From an uncultured Acetatifactor sp. (GTDB taxonomy: Bacteria > Bacillota > Clostridia > Lachnospirales > Lachnospiraceae), in assembly GCA_947631615.1 (NCBI GenBank), contig CANRLX010000002.1, positions 1 through 64,000 of the forward strand: a stretch of DNA of 64,000 bases, in the 5' to 3' direction. Shown piece after piece: positions 18,106-27,700 of this stretch. Made by a program: the position numbers and the translations under genes. Under the pieces are notes generated by a model. It was not told the DNA's origin. It searched no databases and was given only the letters and a program-made list of their open reading frames with translations. The number at the start of each line of letters is the position of its first letter. Position 1 is the first letter of the stretch.

Positions 18106-19590
18106 TCAGTCTTCCTCATCATCCGACTCTGCGGGCGGCGCCGTAAGCGCTGCAATCGTAGCCTTCACCTGATCGATGCTTCCGGTCCCGATCGCCGCCA
18201 TAATCTGGTCGTACGCGCCGGCATCGCCGGTGGCGGTTCCAACGGTGGCGCTTCTGGGCACCATCTTGTAGCTGCTGCTGTTGATCTCCTCGCGGCTGAC
18301 CTCCCTGCCGTTCTCCGTCACGATCTTCCAGAGCCTTGCCTTGTAACCAATATGGGCGCTCTCCGTCACGATATAGCCTATGGGCTGTCCTCCGTCCGCG
18401 TTGATGGTGTCGGTGGTGGGATTGATGACCTCCAGCACCTCGCTCTCATAACGGACCGAGTGCCCGGGATCCCTGGTCTCCTTGCCATAGATATTAAACG
18501 TGATCTGCTTATTGTTTGTGGTATACCCTTCTATGTAGATCGGATACTCCGTATTGTTCTTAAACCGGAAATCCTTGCCCGAGCTCTCCGCGATCGCCGC
18601 GTCCGCGGACGGCTCCACATAGGTGACGATCATGGAGTGGTTATGACGCTCCGTCACCTCCAGCTCCGCCAGAAGCACCGCGTTGTACAGGGTGGTGGAC
18701 ACCTGACAGATCCCGCCTCCCAAGCTGTCTACCACTTTGCCGTTCACATAGGAACCGGCCATATAGTACCCATTCGCCTGCGTAAAGGGAGAGACCGCGT
18801 CGTAGGTGGAAAACTCCTCCCCGGGGTACAGGGTGGTGCCGTTGATATGCGCGCAGCCGTTGGCCACGTTGGCGCTTCGATCCGAACCGGAGGTCTTGTA
18901 GGAGGTGGTAAAGGAACCGAGTACGTCCGTCACCTGTGCCAGCTCCTCCGCGCTGCCCTCGGGTTCGTCCACAATGACATCCAGCTCGATACGACAGGGC
19001 TGTCCGTCCCACTCCTCTGTCAGATAGTCGTATACCTTGTCGATGGAGGTCTCCACATCCAGCATATAGCCGGTCTGCCCCTCCACGACCTGAAACTGGC
19101 CGTTCTCCCTCTTCAGAGAGACATTGACAGCCTTCTGGTCAAATTTAGCGCACTCTCCCGCCAGCACATCGTTGATGGCCTGCACGTCAAACTGCAGCTC
19201 CACATCCAGAATCTTGTTCTCATGCTCCAGATCCTTCAGCGCGGTGTATCTCTCGATCACATTTCCCCTTGTGCCCAGCTTCACCGCCTCTGTCACCAGC
19301 TCCGGATTGGCCCAGGAGAGCCCCAGCTCACCCGCGGTGACCTTCACCTCGTTGTTGTCGGCGGCGATCAGGACGATCTCCACGGCCTTTAAATCCTCGA
19401 TGTAAGCCTCCACGGCCGCCTTCGCCTGGATCTGGGTCAAACCGGACAGATCCACGCTCTCCGCATACACGCCGTTCTTGATGGTGTCGGTCTGCGCCGC
19501 CGGTGCCGCCTGCGCCGTAGTGCCAAAGGCAAACAGAAGCGCACCGATACACAGACTCTGTATTCCTTTTTTCCAAAGCTTCTCTCTCAT
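18106..19590 (-). CDS. VanW family protein with putative peptidoglycan-binding domain
   Basis: Signal peptide; VanW core LYPGEEFSTYDAVSPFTQANGYYMAGSYVNGKVVDSLGGGICQVSTTLYNAVLLAELEVTERHNHS. Confidence 0.92.
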   Translation of the reverse strand: MREKLWKKGIQSLCIGALLFAFGTTAQAAPAAQTDTIKNGVYAESVDLSGLTQIQAKAAVEAYIEDLKAVEIVLIAADNNEVKVTAGELGLSWANPELVTEAVKLGTRGNVIERYTALKDLEHENKILDVELQFDVQAINDVLAGECAKFDQKAVNVSLKRENGQFQVVEGQTGYMLDVETSIDKVYDYLTEEWDGQPCRIELDVIVDEPEGSAEELAQVTDVLGSFTTSYKTSGSDRSANVANGCAHINGTTLYPGEEFSTYDAVSPFTQANGYYMAGSYVNGKVVDSLGGGICQVSTTLYNAVLLAELEVTERHNHSMIVTYVEPSADAAIAESSGKDFRFKNNTEYPIYIEGYTTNNKQITFNIYGKETRDPGHSVRYESEVLEVINPTTDTINADGGQPIGYIVTESAHIGYKARLWKIVTENGREVSREEINSSSYKMVPRSATVGTATGDAGAYDQIMAAIGTGSIDQVKATIAALTAPPAESDDEED

Positions 19591-19638
19591 AATACTCCCC
19601 AGCCTTTCCCTGAAAAAGTACGTCCCGCAAATATTGAA

Positions 19639-19746
19639 TTAGGTAAAAATATATGTTAAAGTAGGTATGACCATAGCAAGTATCAGAATCAATATAATAA
19701 CTGCGGAAATACGCTGCTTTGTCTTTCTGTTATCCAAACGAAACAT
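19639..19746 (-). CDS. Small single-pass membrane protein, 35 aa (MFRLDNRKTKQRISAVIILILILAMVIPTLTYIFT)
   Basis: Read by eye: ATG with AGGAGGAG Shine-Dalgarno, positively charged N-terminus then a TM helix; too short for the ORF track. Confidence 0.6.
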   Translation of the reverse strand: MFRLDNRKTKQRISAVIILILILAMVIPTLTYIFT

Positions 19747-19784
19747 CGTGGCATCCTCCTCCTGACTCTGAAAGGATATTATAT

Positions 19785-20393
19785 ATGAAATTCCCGTTTT
19801 TGGCAAGTTTTATTATCTTCATATTGGTTTTGTCGCGGGCGATCCGCCGCAGCCGAAGGCAGCAGGAAAAGACGGAACAGAGCTTCTGGGACAGGGAAGC
19901 CAAGGCCAATTCCGTCCGGAAGAAATCTCTGGAAGCCCTAAATTATATCCGGATCCCCTTTGACCGGCTGCCCACGCATATTATGGAGGAGGACCCCGAG
20001 GTGGAAGATGCCCTCCGCACGCTTCGGGACCTGTCCGCCCAAAAGATCGTAAACCTGACCGGCTACACCAACACGGACCTCAAGCTGGAATACGGCACCT
20101 CAAACATCACGGCGCTCATGGAATACGACCAGAACTATACGATTTTGGTGCGCACCCTGCAAAGATGGGCGGATATCCTATGGGATGCAGGCTATGAGGC
20201 GGAGGCCGCCTCCATTCTCGAATTTGCCCTGGAGACCCAGACGGACATAAGCCGCACCTACTATCAGCTGGCAAAATATTACGCCGCTAAAGGCGAGCTC
20301 TCCCGCATCGGGGATCTGGTCTCCGACGCCGAAAAACTGCGCTCCGCCAATCGGGACGCTATCGTCCGTACGTTGAAAGAATCTTATCTATAG
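19785..20393 (+). CDS. Membrane-anchored hypothetical protein (~202 aa)
   Basis: Start at MKFPFLASFIIFILVLSRAIRRS with AAAGGA upstream; helical, TPR-like C-terminus. Confidence 0.75.
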   Translation: MKFPFLASFIIFILVLSRAIRRSRRQQEKTEQSFWDREAKANSVRKKSLEALNYIRIPFDRLPTHIMEEDPEVEDALRTLRDLSAQKIVNLTGYTNTDLKLEYGTSNITALMEYDQNYTILVRTLQRWADILWDAGYEAEAASILEFALETQTDISRTYYQLAKYYAAKGELSRIGDLVSDAEKLRSANRDAIVRTLKESYL

Positions 20394-21060
20394 TACGGCT
20401 TGCCTCACTGCGGCTCATCTTTGCCACATCTGCCTCTATCACTATTTTATGCTGCTGCAGCAGACGATATAACTTTTCTTTCTGCTGCTTTGTGGCAGGC
20501 GTGTCCCTCTTTACCTGAAACAACAGGGGAGACGGCGCAAAGAGCGCGTCCTCCTCGCTGTAAAAAAGCTCCGTAAGCCTGCGGTAGAGCGCGCTCGTCG
20601 CCTCCGCGTCCGCCAGGGCCCTGTGCGCCCGATGGGGGATCCCGTAATAGGCGCACAGATAATCCAGATTCCTGTGCTCCAGGGAGGATAAATATTTCCT
20701 GGCGATCTTTAAGGTATCGATCCCGTTCTTTTCAAAGGAGAGCTTCCGGTCCACCGCCGCCTTTTTCAAAAAGGAGTAGTCGAAGAGAACGCTGTGCCCT
20801 AACAGCGGCAGATCCTCCAGAAAGTCCATCAGGCTCTCCAGGATATCCCCGATATCGGGCGCCTGCGCCAGGTCATCGTCCCGAATCCCCGTGAGCTCCG
20901 CCGCGCGCTCCCCCTGCTTCCGCCCCGGATTAACAAATGTGACAAACGTGTCGACAACCTGCCCGTCCACCACCTTCACGGCGCCGATCTCTGTGATCTT
21001 ATCTTGTTTCGGATGGAGTCCGGTGGTCTCCAGATCAATGCTGACATAAGTATTTATCAT
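20359..21060 (-). CDS. 3'-5' exonuclease, DnaQ/PolC-epsilon type
   Basis: MINTYVSIDLETTGLHPKQDKITEIGAVKV (ExoI), HSVLFDYSFLKKA (ExoII), HRALADAEATSALYRRL (ExoIII). Confidence 0.93.
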   Translation of the reverse strand: MINTYVSIDLETTGLHPKQDKITEIGAVKVVDGQVVDTFVTFVNPGRKQGERAAELTGIRDDDLAQAPDIGDILESLMDFLEDLPLLGHSVLFDYSFLKKAAVDRKLSFEKNGIDTLKIARKYLSSLEHRNLDYLCAYYGIPHRAHRALADAEATSALYRRLTELFYSEEDALFAPSPLLFQVKRDTPATKQQKEKLYRLLQQHKIVIEADVAKMSRSEASRTIDKILSTYGR

Positions 21061-21146
21061 GATATGCTCTCTTCTCTCGCATATGGCCCGGCCTCCCGCC
21101 CAATATGACACATGCGTCGTATTGGGCGGTTTGGGGGGATCCTCTC

Positions 21147-21878
21147 CTAACTCCGGTAGAACTGCCGGATCAGTCCTTTGGTCAGTACGTCCGCCAGCTT
21201 CATCAGGTGGGCGTTGTTTTCATCCGTGGCATTGACAAACTCCTGGTACTGATTTTGCAGATCCGACAACATCTGGCGCTTCATCAGATCCAGATGAAGC
21301 TGCAGCATCTGCGCCAGCTCCTCGTAGCTGTAATCCGGATTGGCGCTGCTTAACATTCTGGCGATCCGGTCCGCATTCTTACGCCATTCCGCCTCCTTCT
21401 GCTTGGCCTGTTCCGTCTCTCCGTCCCGCAGGGCCTTCATCAGCTCTCCCCCAAGCTGCACATGCTCCTGGAGCAGAGAGGTCAGCTGATTCACCATTTC
21501 CTGGGAATAAAATTTGCCAAAGACCTCCGCGATATGCTTCGGCGACTCCTGCAGCCGCTCCAGCACGGCCTCCGCGTTGGGCAGCGCATAGTACAGGCTC
21601 AGCAGGTACAGGGTTCCCCAGAAACCGTGCTGGGCCCACACCTCTCTCATATCGTTGTTTAGATCCATCTCATCCTTCTGCAGCGGATTCTCCGTCTGTC
21701 CGGAGCAAATGCGCAGGCGCGTGCCCACCTGAAGATTGTAGGGGTTCACGCCGGGGTTTCGCATGATGATATCCGGCACCGTCGTCTGATAACGCTGTGC
21801 CAGTCGATAATAGGTATCTCCCGGCTGCACTACATGAATGACCGTTCTGCAAAAATCCATATTTATTTGTCTCTCCAA
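21147..21878 (-). CDS. LysM peptidoglycan-binding domain protein
   Basis: HVVQPGDTYYRLAQRYQTTVPDIIMRNPGVNPYNLQVGTRLRIC. Confidence 0.88.
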   Translation of the reverse strand: MERQINMDFCRTVIHVVQPGDTYYRLAQRYQTTVPDIIMRNPGVNPYNLQVGTRLRICSGQTENPLQKDEMDLNNDMREVWAQHGFWGTLYLLSLYYALPNAEAVLERLQESPKHIAEVFGKFYSQEMVNQLTSLLQEHVQLGGELMKALRDGETEQAKQKEAEWRKNADRIARMLSSANPDYSYEELAQMLQLHLDLMKRQMLSDLQNQYQEFVNATDENNAHLMKLADVLTKGLIRQFYRS

Positions 21879-21948
21879 ATGAAATCACAATATCATATGC
21901 GGGAAAGGAAGTCCGCCGTTCCTTTCCCGCCACGGTATTTTCCGGTAT

Positions 21949-23451
21949 TTAGGAGAGACTTTCGATAAAGCGCCAAAAGCCCCGGCGCCCCTCCTCCGTC
22001 CGCTTGTATACGCCGGCGTCCTCCAGAACCTCCATGAACACCTGCCCGATCTCCTTCTCAAGGATCCCGTCGATGTTGGAGCTGTCTATCCGGTCGTATC
22101 TGTGGGAAAATTCCTCCACCCAGTCGGCATGTTTTGCCAGCGCCTCATCCGCCCGCAGATCGCCGCCGTTTACGATTGTCTCCTTGAGCCGGGCCATCTC
22201 GTCCTTCAGGCGCGCAGGCAGAACGGCCAGTCCCATGACCTCGATCAGCCCGATATTTTCCTTCTTGATATGGTGCAGCTTCGCGTGGGGATGGTATACC
22301 CCCAGCGGGTGCTCCTTTGTCGTGATATTGTTGCGAAGCACCAGATCCAGCTCAAACTTGTCCCCGCGCTTTCTGGCGATGGGCGTGATCGTGTTGTGAG
22401 GCTCGCCGTCCGTGCAGGCATAGATAAAGGAAGCCTCGTCCGTATATCCGCGCCAGTGCTCCAGGATCACGTCCGCAAGCGCAATGATCCGTTCCGTGTC
22501 TCCGCCGCTTAAACGGATAACGGACATGGGCCATTTCACGATGCCTGCCTCCACATCCTCGAATCCTTTCACCGCAAAGGCTTCTTCCACCGGCGCCTTC
22601 GCCATAGCAAACTCATAGTGCCCGCCCTGGAAATGATCGTGGCTTAGAATGGATCCTCCCACGATCGGCAGATCCGCGTTGGAGCCCACAAAATAATGGG
22701 GGAACAGCTTCACAAAATCAAACAGTTTACAGAAGGTCGTATGCTCGATCTTCATGGGCACATGACTGGAATGAAACACGATGCAGTGCTCGTTGTAATA
22801 CACGTAGGGGGAATACTGAAATCCCCACTGGCTGCCGTTGATGGTCACCGGAATAATGCGGTGGTTCTGTCTGGCCGGATGGTTCACGCGCCCCGCATAC
22901 CCCTCATTCTCCTTACAGAGCAGGCACTTGGGATATCCGGATTGCTTCGCCAGCTTGGCCGCCGCGATTGCCTTGGGATCCTTCTCCGGCTTGGACAGAT
23001 TGATGGTGATATCCAGATCGCCGTACGGAGTGGGCGCCACCCACTTTACATCCCTGCAGATCCGGTATCTCCGGATATAGTCGGAATCCTTGCTAAGCTT
23101 GTAGTAGTAATCCGTCGCCTTCTCCGGCGACTCCTTCTCATAAATCTCATAGAACCGGCGGATCACCTCGCTGGGGCGGGGCATCAGCACACTCATAATC
23201 TTTGTGTCAAAGAGATCCCGATAGACGATGCTGTCCTCCACAATCCCTTTTTCACAGGCATAGTCGAGCATATCCCTCAAAATATCCTCAAGCTCCTCCA
23301 CCTCTGCGGAAACCGGCTCCTCCGGATCCTCAAGCTCGTCCAGGCCAAAGAGCTCCAGCAGCCGATTGGCCGTGTAGATCCGATCCTCCTTCGGCACCAA
23401 TCCGGTCCGCACCCCGTAAGCCACCAGCTTTTTGATATTTGTCTGAATCAT
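21949..23451 (-). CDS. galT: UDP-glucose--hexose-1-phosphate uridylyltransferase (type 2)
   Basis: Firmicute GalT motifs (HPARQNHRIIPVTINGSQWGFQYSPYVYYNEHCIVF; GGSILSHDHFQGG); overlaps galK. Confidence 0.95.
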   Translation of the reverse strand: MIQTNIKKLVAYGVRTGLVPKEDRIYTANRLLELFGLDELEDPEEPVSAEVEELEDILRDMLDYACEKGIVEDSIVYRDLFDTKIMSVLMPRPSEVIRRFYEIYEKESPEKATDYYYKLSKDSDYIRRYRICRDVKWVAPTPYGDLDITINLSKPEKDPKAIAAAKLAKQSGYPKCLLCKENEGYAGRVNHPARQNHRIIPVTINGSQWGFQYSPYVYYNEHCIVFHSSHVPMKIEHTTFCKLFDFVKLFPHYFVGSNADLPIVGGSILSHDHFQGGHYEFAMAKAPVEEAFAVKGFEDVEAGIVKWPMSVIRLSGGDTERIIALADVILEHWRGYTDEASFIYACTDGEPHNTITPIARKRGDKFELDLVLRNNITTKEHPLGVYHPHAKLHHIKKENIGLIEVMGLAVLPARLKDEMARLKETIVNGGDLRADEALAKHADWVEEFSHRYDRIDSSNIDGILEKEIGQVFMEVLEDAGVYKRTEEGRRGFWRFIESLS

Positions 23452-23465
23452 AGCGCACCTCCCGT

Positions 23466-24629
23466 TCACAGCACACAGGGCCCGTTGCCGATCTCCACCA
23501 CATAGAAGTCCGCCGCGTAGCCCACCTTCTTTTTATAAGCCCTTCCGACCTCCTCAATAAAGGTGTCGATCGCTTCCTCCCTCACAATGCTGACAGTGCA
23601 GCCGCCGAAGCCCGCTCCGGTCATGCGGGATCCGATCACGCCCTCCACCTTCCAGGCTTCCTCCACCAGCGTATCCAGCTCCACGCCGGTCACCTCATAG
23701 TCGTCCCTCAGAGACACATGGGACTCGTTCATCAATTTTCCAAACTGCTCTAAATCGTTGTTTTTCAACGCCTCCACCGCCCGAACGGCGCGCCGGTTCT
23801 CATACACGGCATGTCGCGCCCGCCGCATACGGACCTCGCTTCCTATGGCATCCTTGTATCTCTCAAAGGTCTCCTCGTCCAAATCTCCCAGCGTCCGGAT
23901 ATCCACCTTCTGCCGCAGCTCCTCCAGCGCCTTCTCACACTCGCTGCGGCGCTCGTTGTACTTGGAGTCCCCCAGCCCGCGCTTTTTGTTACTGCAGGCG
24001 ATCACAATCTTGGAGTGTTCCAGCCTGACCGGAGCATACTCGTACTGGAGCGAGGCCGTATCCAAAAAGATCGCATGATCCTTCTTTCCCATAGCGATGG
24101 CAAACTGATCCATAATGCCGCAGTTGACCTGGTTAAAATGATTTTCCGAATACTGCCCGATCAGCGCCAGATCCTGATTGCTCACGTCGAACCCAAAGAA
24201 ATCTTTTAGAATAAATCCGGTCAGCACCTCCACGGAAGCGGAGGAAGAAAGGCCGGAGCCGTTCGGAATATTGCCGTTCAGCAAAAGATCCATACCGCAG
24301 GGCACCCGCATCCCCTTCTCCCCAAAGGCCCAGATCACGCCCTTGGGATAATTGGTCCATCCGGCTTCCCGGGACGGCTTTATTTCCTTTAGAGAGGACT
24401 CGATCACGCCCAGATCCTCAAAATTCATGGAGAAAAACCGGAGCCTGTCGTCCGTTCTCCTGCGCGCCACGCCGTAGGTGCCGATGGTCAGCGCACAGGG
24501 AAACACGTGTCCGCCGTTGTAGTCCGTATGTTCGCCGATCAGATTGACCCGCCCCGGAGCAAAATAGACCCTGGCCCCGTCCGTATCTCCAAACACTTCG
24601 GCAAATTTCTTTAGAATCGTTTCCTTCAT
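23466..24629 (-). CDS. galK: Galactokinase
   Basis: APGRVNLIGEHTDYNGGHVFPCAL; LLLNGNIPNGSGLSSSASVEV; RMTGAGFGGCTVSIV. Confidence 0.97.
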   Translation of the reverse strand: MKETILKKFAEVFGDTDGARVYFAPGRVNLIGEHTDYNGGHVFPCALTIGTYGVARRRTDDRLRFFSMNFEDLGVIESSLKEIKPSREAGWTNYPKGVIWAFGEKGMRVPCGMDLLLNGNIPNGSGLSSSASVEVLTGFILKDFFGFDVSNQDLALIGQYSENHFNQVNCGIMDQFAIAMGKKDHAIFLDTASLQYEYAPVRLEHSKIVIACSNKKRGLGDSKYNERRSECEKALEELRQKVDIRTLGDLDEETFERYKDAIGSEVRMRRARHAVYENRRAVRAVEALKNNDLEQFGKLMNESHVSLRDDYEVTGVELDTLVEEAWKVEGVIGSRMTGAGFGGCTVSIVREEAIDTFIEEVGRAYKKKVGYAADFYVVEIGNGPCVL

Positions 24630-24741
24630 GAGATCGTACCTCCTCCGACTTTTATTATTTATTCTATTTTATTTCTTTTATTTTATCATAATTACCGGAG
24701 AAATGCAGTAGCTTTTTGCGGCATACCCACAAAGAACCGCG

Positions 24742-24771
24742 GCAAAAAGGATCCGGCCAAAGCCGGATCCC
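24742..24771 (-). terminator. Rho-independent terminator of the pectin-degrading surface protein
   Basis: GGATCCGGC-caaa-GCCGGATCC perfect 9-bp stem; the minus transcript continues TTTTT. Confidence 0.85.
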
Positions 24772-24796
24772 CTTACGTTCTTACTCTTTATTTTAT

Positions 24797-27700
24797 TTAC
24801 AGTCCTTTACGGATATTTCCGTCTTGTCCCGCTTCTCTTCTCCTGCGAAGAAATACCTCCAATGCGGCAAGTCCTGCCAGGATCAGCCCCAGGGAGGCCG
24901 CCAGCGCAACGGAAACCTTTTCCCCTGTGCCCGGCGCCTTGGCGCGGTTTACAAATTTCGCCGCTCCGGCCTTCGTCTGTTCCGCAATGACAAAGGTGCT
25001 GAAATGGTTGGTCTGGAACGTGAGGTAGCTACCGCTCACCGACGTACTGCATCGGGTCAGGGAACCGTCTTCGTTCAGGCGGTATACGACGATCACGTTT
25101 TCCGGCGCCACGGTGAAATCGTCCGGAATCCGCAGCGTCACACTCACCATTTCCTTGAGCTGGTGGATCGCCACATCGTCCACATTGTAGAGGCTGATAT
25201 CGATCACGCGAAACTCCTCACATTCGGACAGATAATTCTCCGCCGCCGTCCTGGCATCCTTGTAATGCTTTCCGTCCCCGCGATACTCCGCTGTGAAATA
25301 GGAGCCCTGTGCGATTGCGTTGACAGAGCCCGCGATGCTGATGCCCGGGGTATGACTGTTGGTCAGTCTCCTCTGGGTCTTGCCGGACGTACTCTTCACG
25401 AGGCTTTCGGTCTTTCCGGTCTTGGCCTGCTCCTGGCGCTCCTTCTCCAGAGCCTCCTCCTGCCGCTGCGCCGCCGCGTCGTCCTCTTCGTCGCTGTCCT
25501 CTCCGCCGTTTTCGCCGCCGTTTTCGTCAAGGTCTTCGTCGGCGTCGGCATCGTCTTCCGAGCCCGGGCGGTCCTCCGAAGCATCCGGATCCTTATCGGC
25601 GGGATCGCCGCCCTCCGGCGTCTCCGTGTAGTCGGGCACACTGTCGGCGTCATGATCCGGCACCTCTGCGGGCGGCGTCCACTGTGCGTCATGGTATGCC
25701 GTCTTCTCCCACTGCAACGCGGTCAAAGTCAGCTTGCCCGCACCGGCGTAGGGAACCACCTCCGTCTCCAGCGCCGCCGGATCGTACCGCACATAGTCGG
25801 TGTACGGCAGCGCGGACAAAAATGCGTCCGCATCCTGCAACAGCACCTCAGCCCCCGGATAAGTGGTATTGACCTTCGGCTCCAGCTTATATCTGACGCC
25901 ATCCATATAGTACAGGGTGTTCACCGCATTGATGTAGCCCGCCGGATCGTCACCGTTTCCGCTGTTCAACGCGTTGGTGATGCCCAAGATTACGCTGTTC
26001 TCCAGCAGCACATGCGCTCCGCAGGTAGACGATGCCCCGTTGCTCACAATCTTTTTGGCTTCCTCCGCATTGGCGATACTATTGCGGATCTCTCTCAGAT
26101 GTTGGGCGTCCAGAACGCAGTTGTATACATGTGCCGTCCCGTAGCGCAGTCTCGGCATCCGATCCATGGAATCCAAATAGTGATTGTTTGCCAGCGTGAC
26201 GGTCAGATTTACCGCATCCACCGCATCCACGGACTGGCCGAACAGGTGCGTCTTCTTTTGGCCGTAAGCGTATCCGTATATCTGTTCCTCACTCATTCCG
26301 CTGTCCTTCAGGGACTGATAATAGGGATATCGCTGGGCGTTCGCCTTCAGCTCGTTCATCATCTCGTCAAAGAAAACATTTCCCTCGCTCCCCGGGAGGA
26401 ACTCGCACCAGGAGATCGTAATATTGCTGCTCGCCACAGGCGTCTTGGCATCGATAACGCCGTCATACGCCTTGTAGAAGGTACAGTGGTCGATCCAGAT
26501 ATCCGCGCTTCCCTTCTCTATGGTCATATAATCCCAGTCGTTCTCATCGTATGCGCCCTCGGTAAATTCATCCCACTCCCAGCACTCGTCAAACGCAATG
26601 TTGCGGATGATAATATTCGTAGAATTATAAATATCGATGCAGGCGTGCTTGATGGAGGAACCGTTGGACGAAAAGATCGTCAGATTCCCCATATCGCGCA
26701 GGGAAAGGGTGGACATTCCCGTCTGCAGCAGAGTCGGGTGGATCAACGGCTGATGCTTGTGGGCGCTGATCACACTGCTGTAATCCGCAAAATTGGGAAC
26801 CTCCTTGCTCCCCAGGTCGATGTCCGCAGTCAGCTCAATAACAGAAGGCATACCCGACTTTTTTACGGCTGTCAATGCCTGCAAAAATTCCTCCGCGCCT
26901 GCTGCCGTGTAGTAATTGTCGGATGTCTCATAGAGCAGTCCGCCGCCGGTCACACCGGCGCTCTGCGCGTACCCCTCCTGTCTGTACCTGCCCAGTCCGG
27001 TGTCGTCCCCGTCCGTCTCCAGGTAGGTGTCCGGATGGTAGTCCTTCTCCACAAACTTTTCCGGCACACTGGTCACAACGCTGCCCAGATAGCTTCCGCC
27101 CAAAGAGGAGGTCTCCGCAGCGGGATCCCACCCGAGATAATCGCTTGTTCGCATCTCTTGCGCCATCTTCTCCGAAATCTGCCTGCGATTGGCATTGACC
27201 GCAAAGCCGGGCCCGTAGGAGCCGAACTCATAGAAATATGCGTTCTCCCACTCGTTTCCGCTCATGTCCGCGTAGGGAAGCCCTGTGTTTGGCTTCAGGA
27301 TCTTGCCCAGATAACAGTCGATCCAGGTCACATACGCATACGGTCCCCAGGGTCTCGCCAGCAGATAACCGCTTCCGGAGCAGCCGTCCTCCGACAATAC
27401 CTGACAGTTGTAGAAGGTCAGTCCATAGGGCGCGCCCTCCTCTGTCTTAGGCGCAACCACATATCCGCTGTTCTTTGCGGGCGCGGACCGGAATACCATC
27501 TGGCAGTCATTAAAGTATGCCCTCGGGTCATTGCCGTAAATAAAATCCACATTTCCGAGGATATAACATTTGTAGTAATACTGCTTTCCCGCGTTGGCAC
27601 AGAGCGTATCCTGATACCCTAAAAACCGCACATTGACGTAAATGGTGTTTTCCGCGTCGTTTCGCAGGGCATCTGCGGACTCGTTGCTGATCGATCCGTC

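Noticed and set aside
24716-27622. 968-aa plus-strand ORF antisense to the pectinolytic gene (also 27830..29509 and 29558..30853)
   Set aside because: Composition (His/Arg/Leu-rich, no domain) is typical of the antisense frame of a GC-rich gene; the minus-strand gene has clear enzyme motifs.
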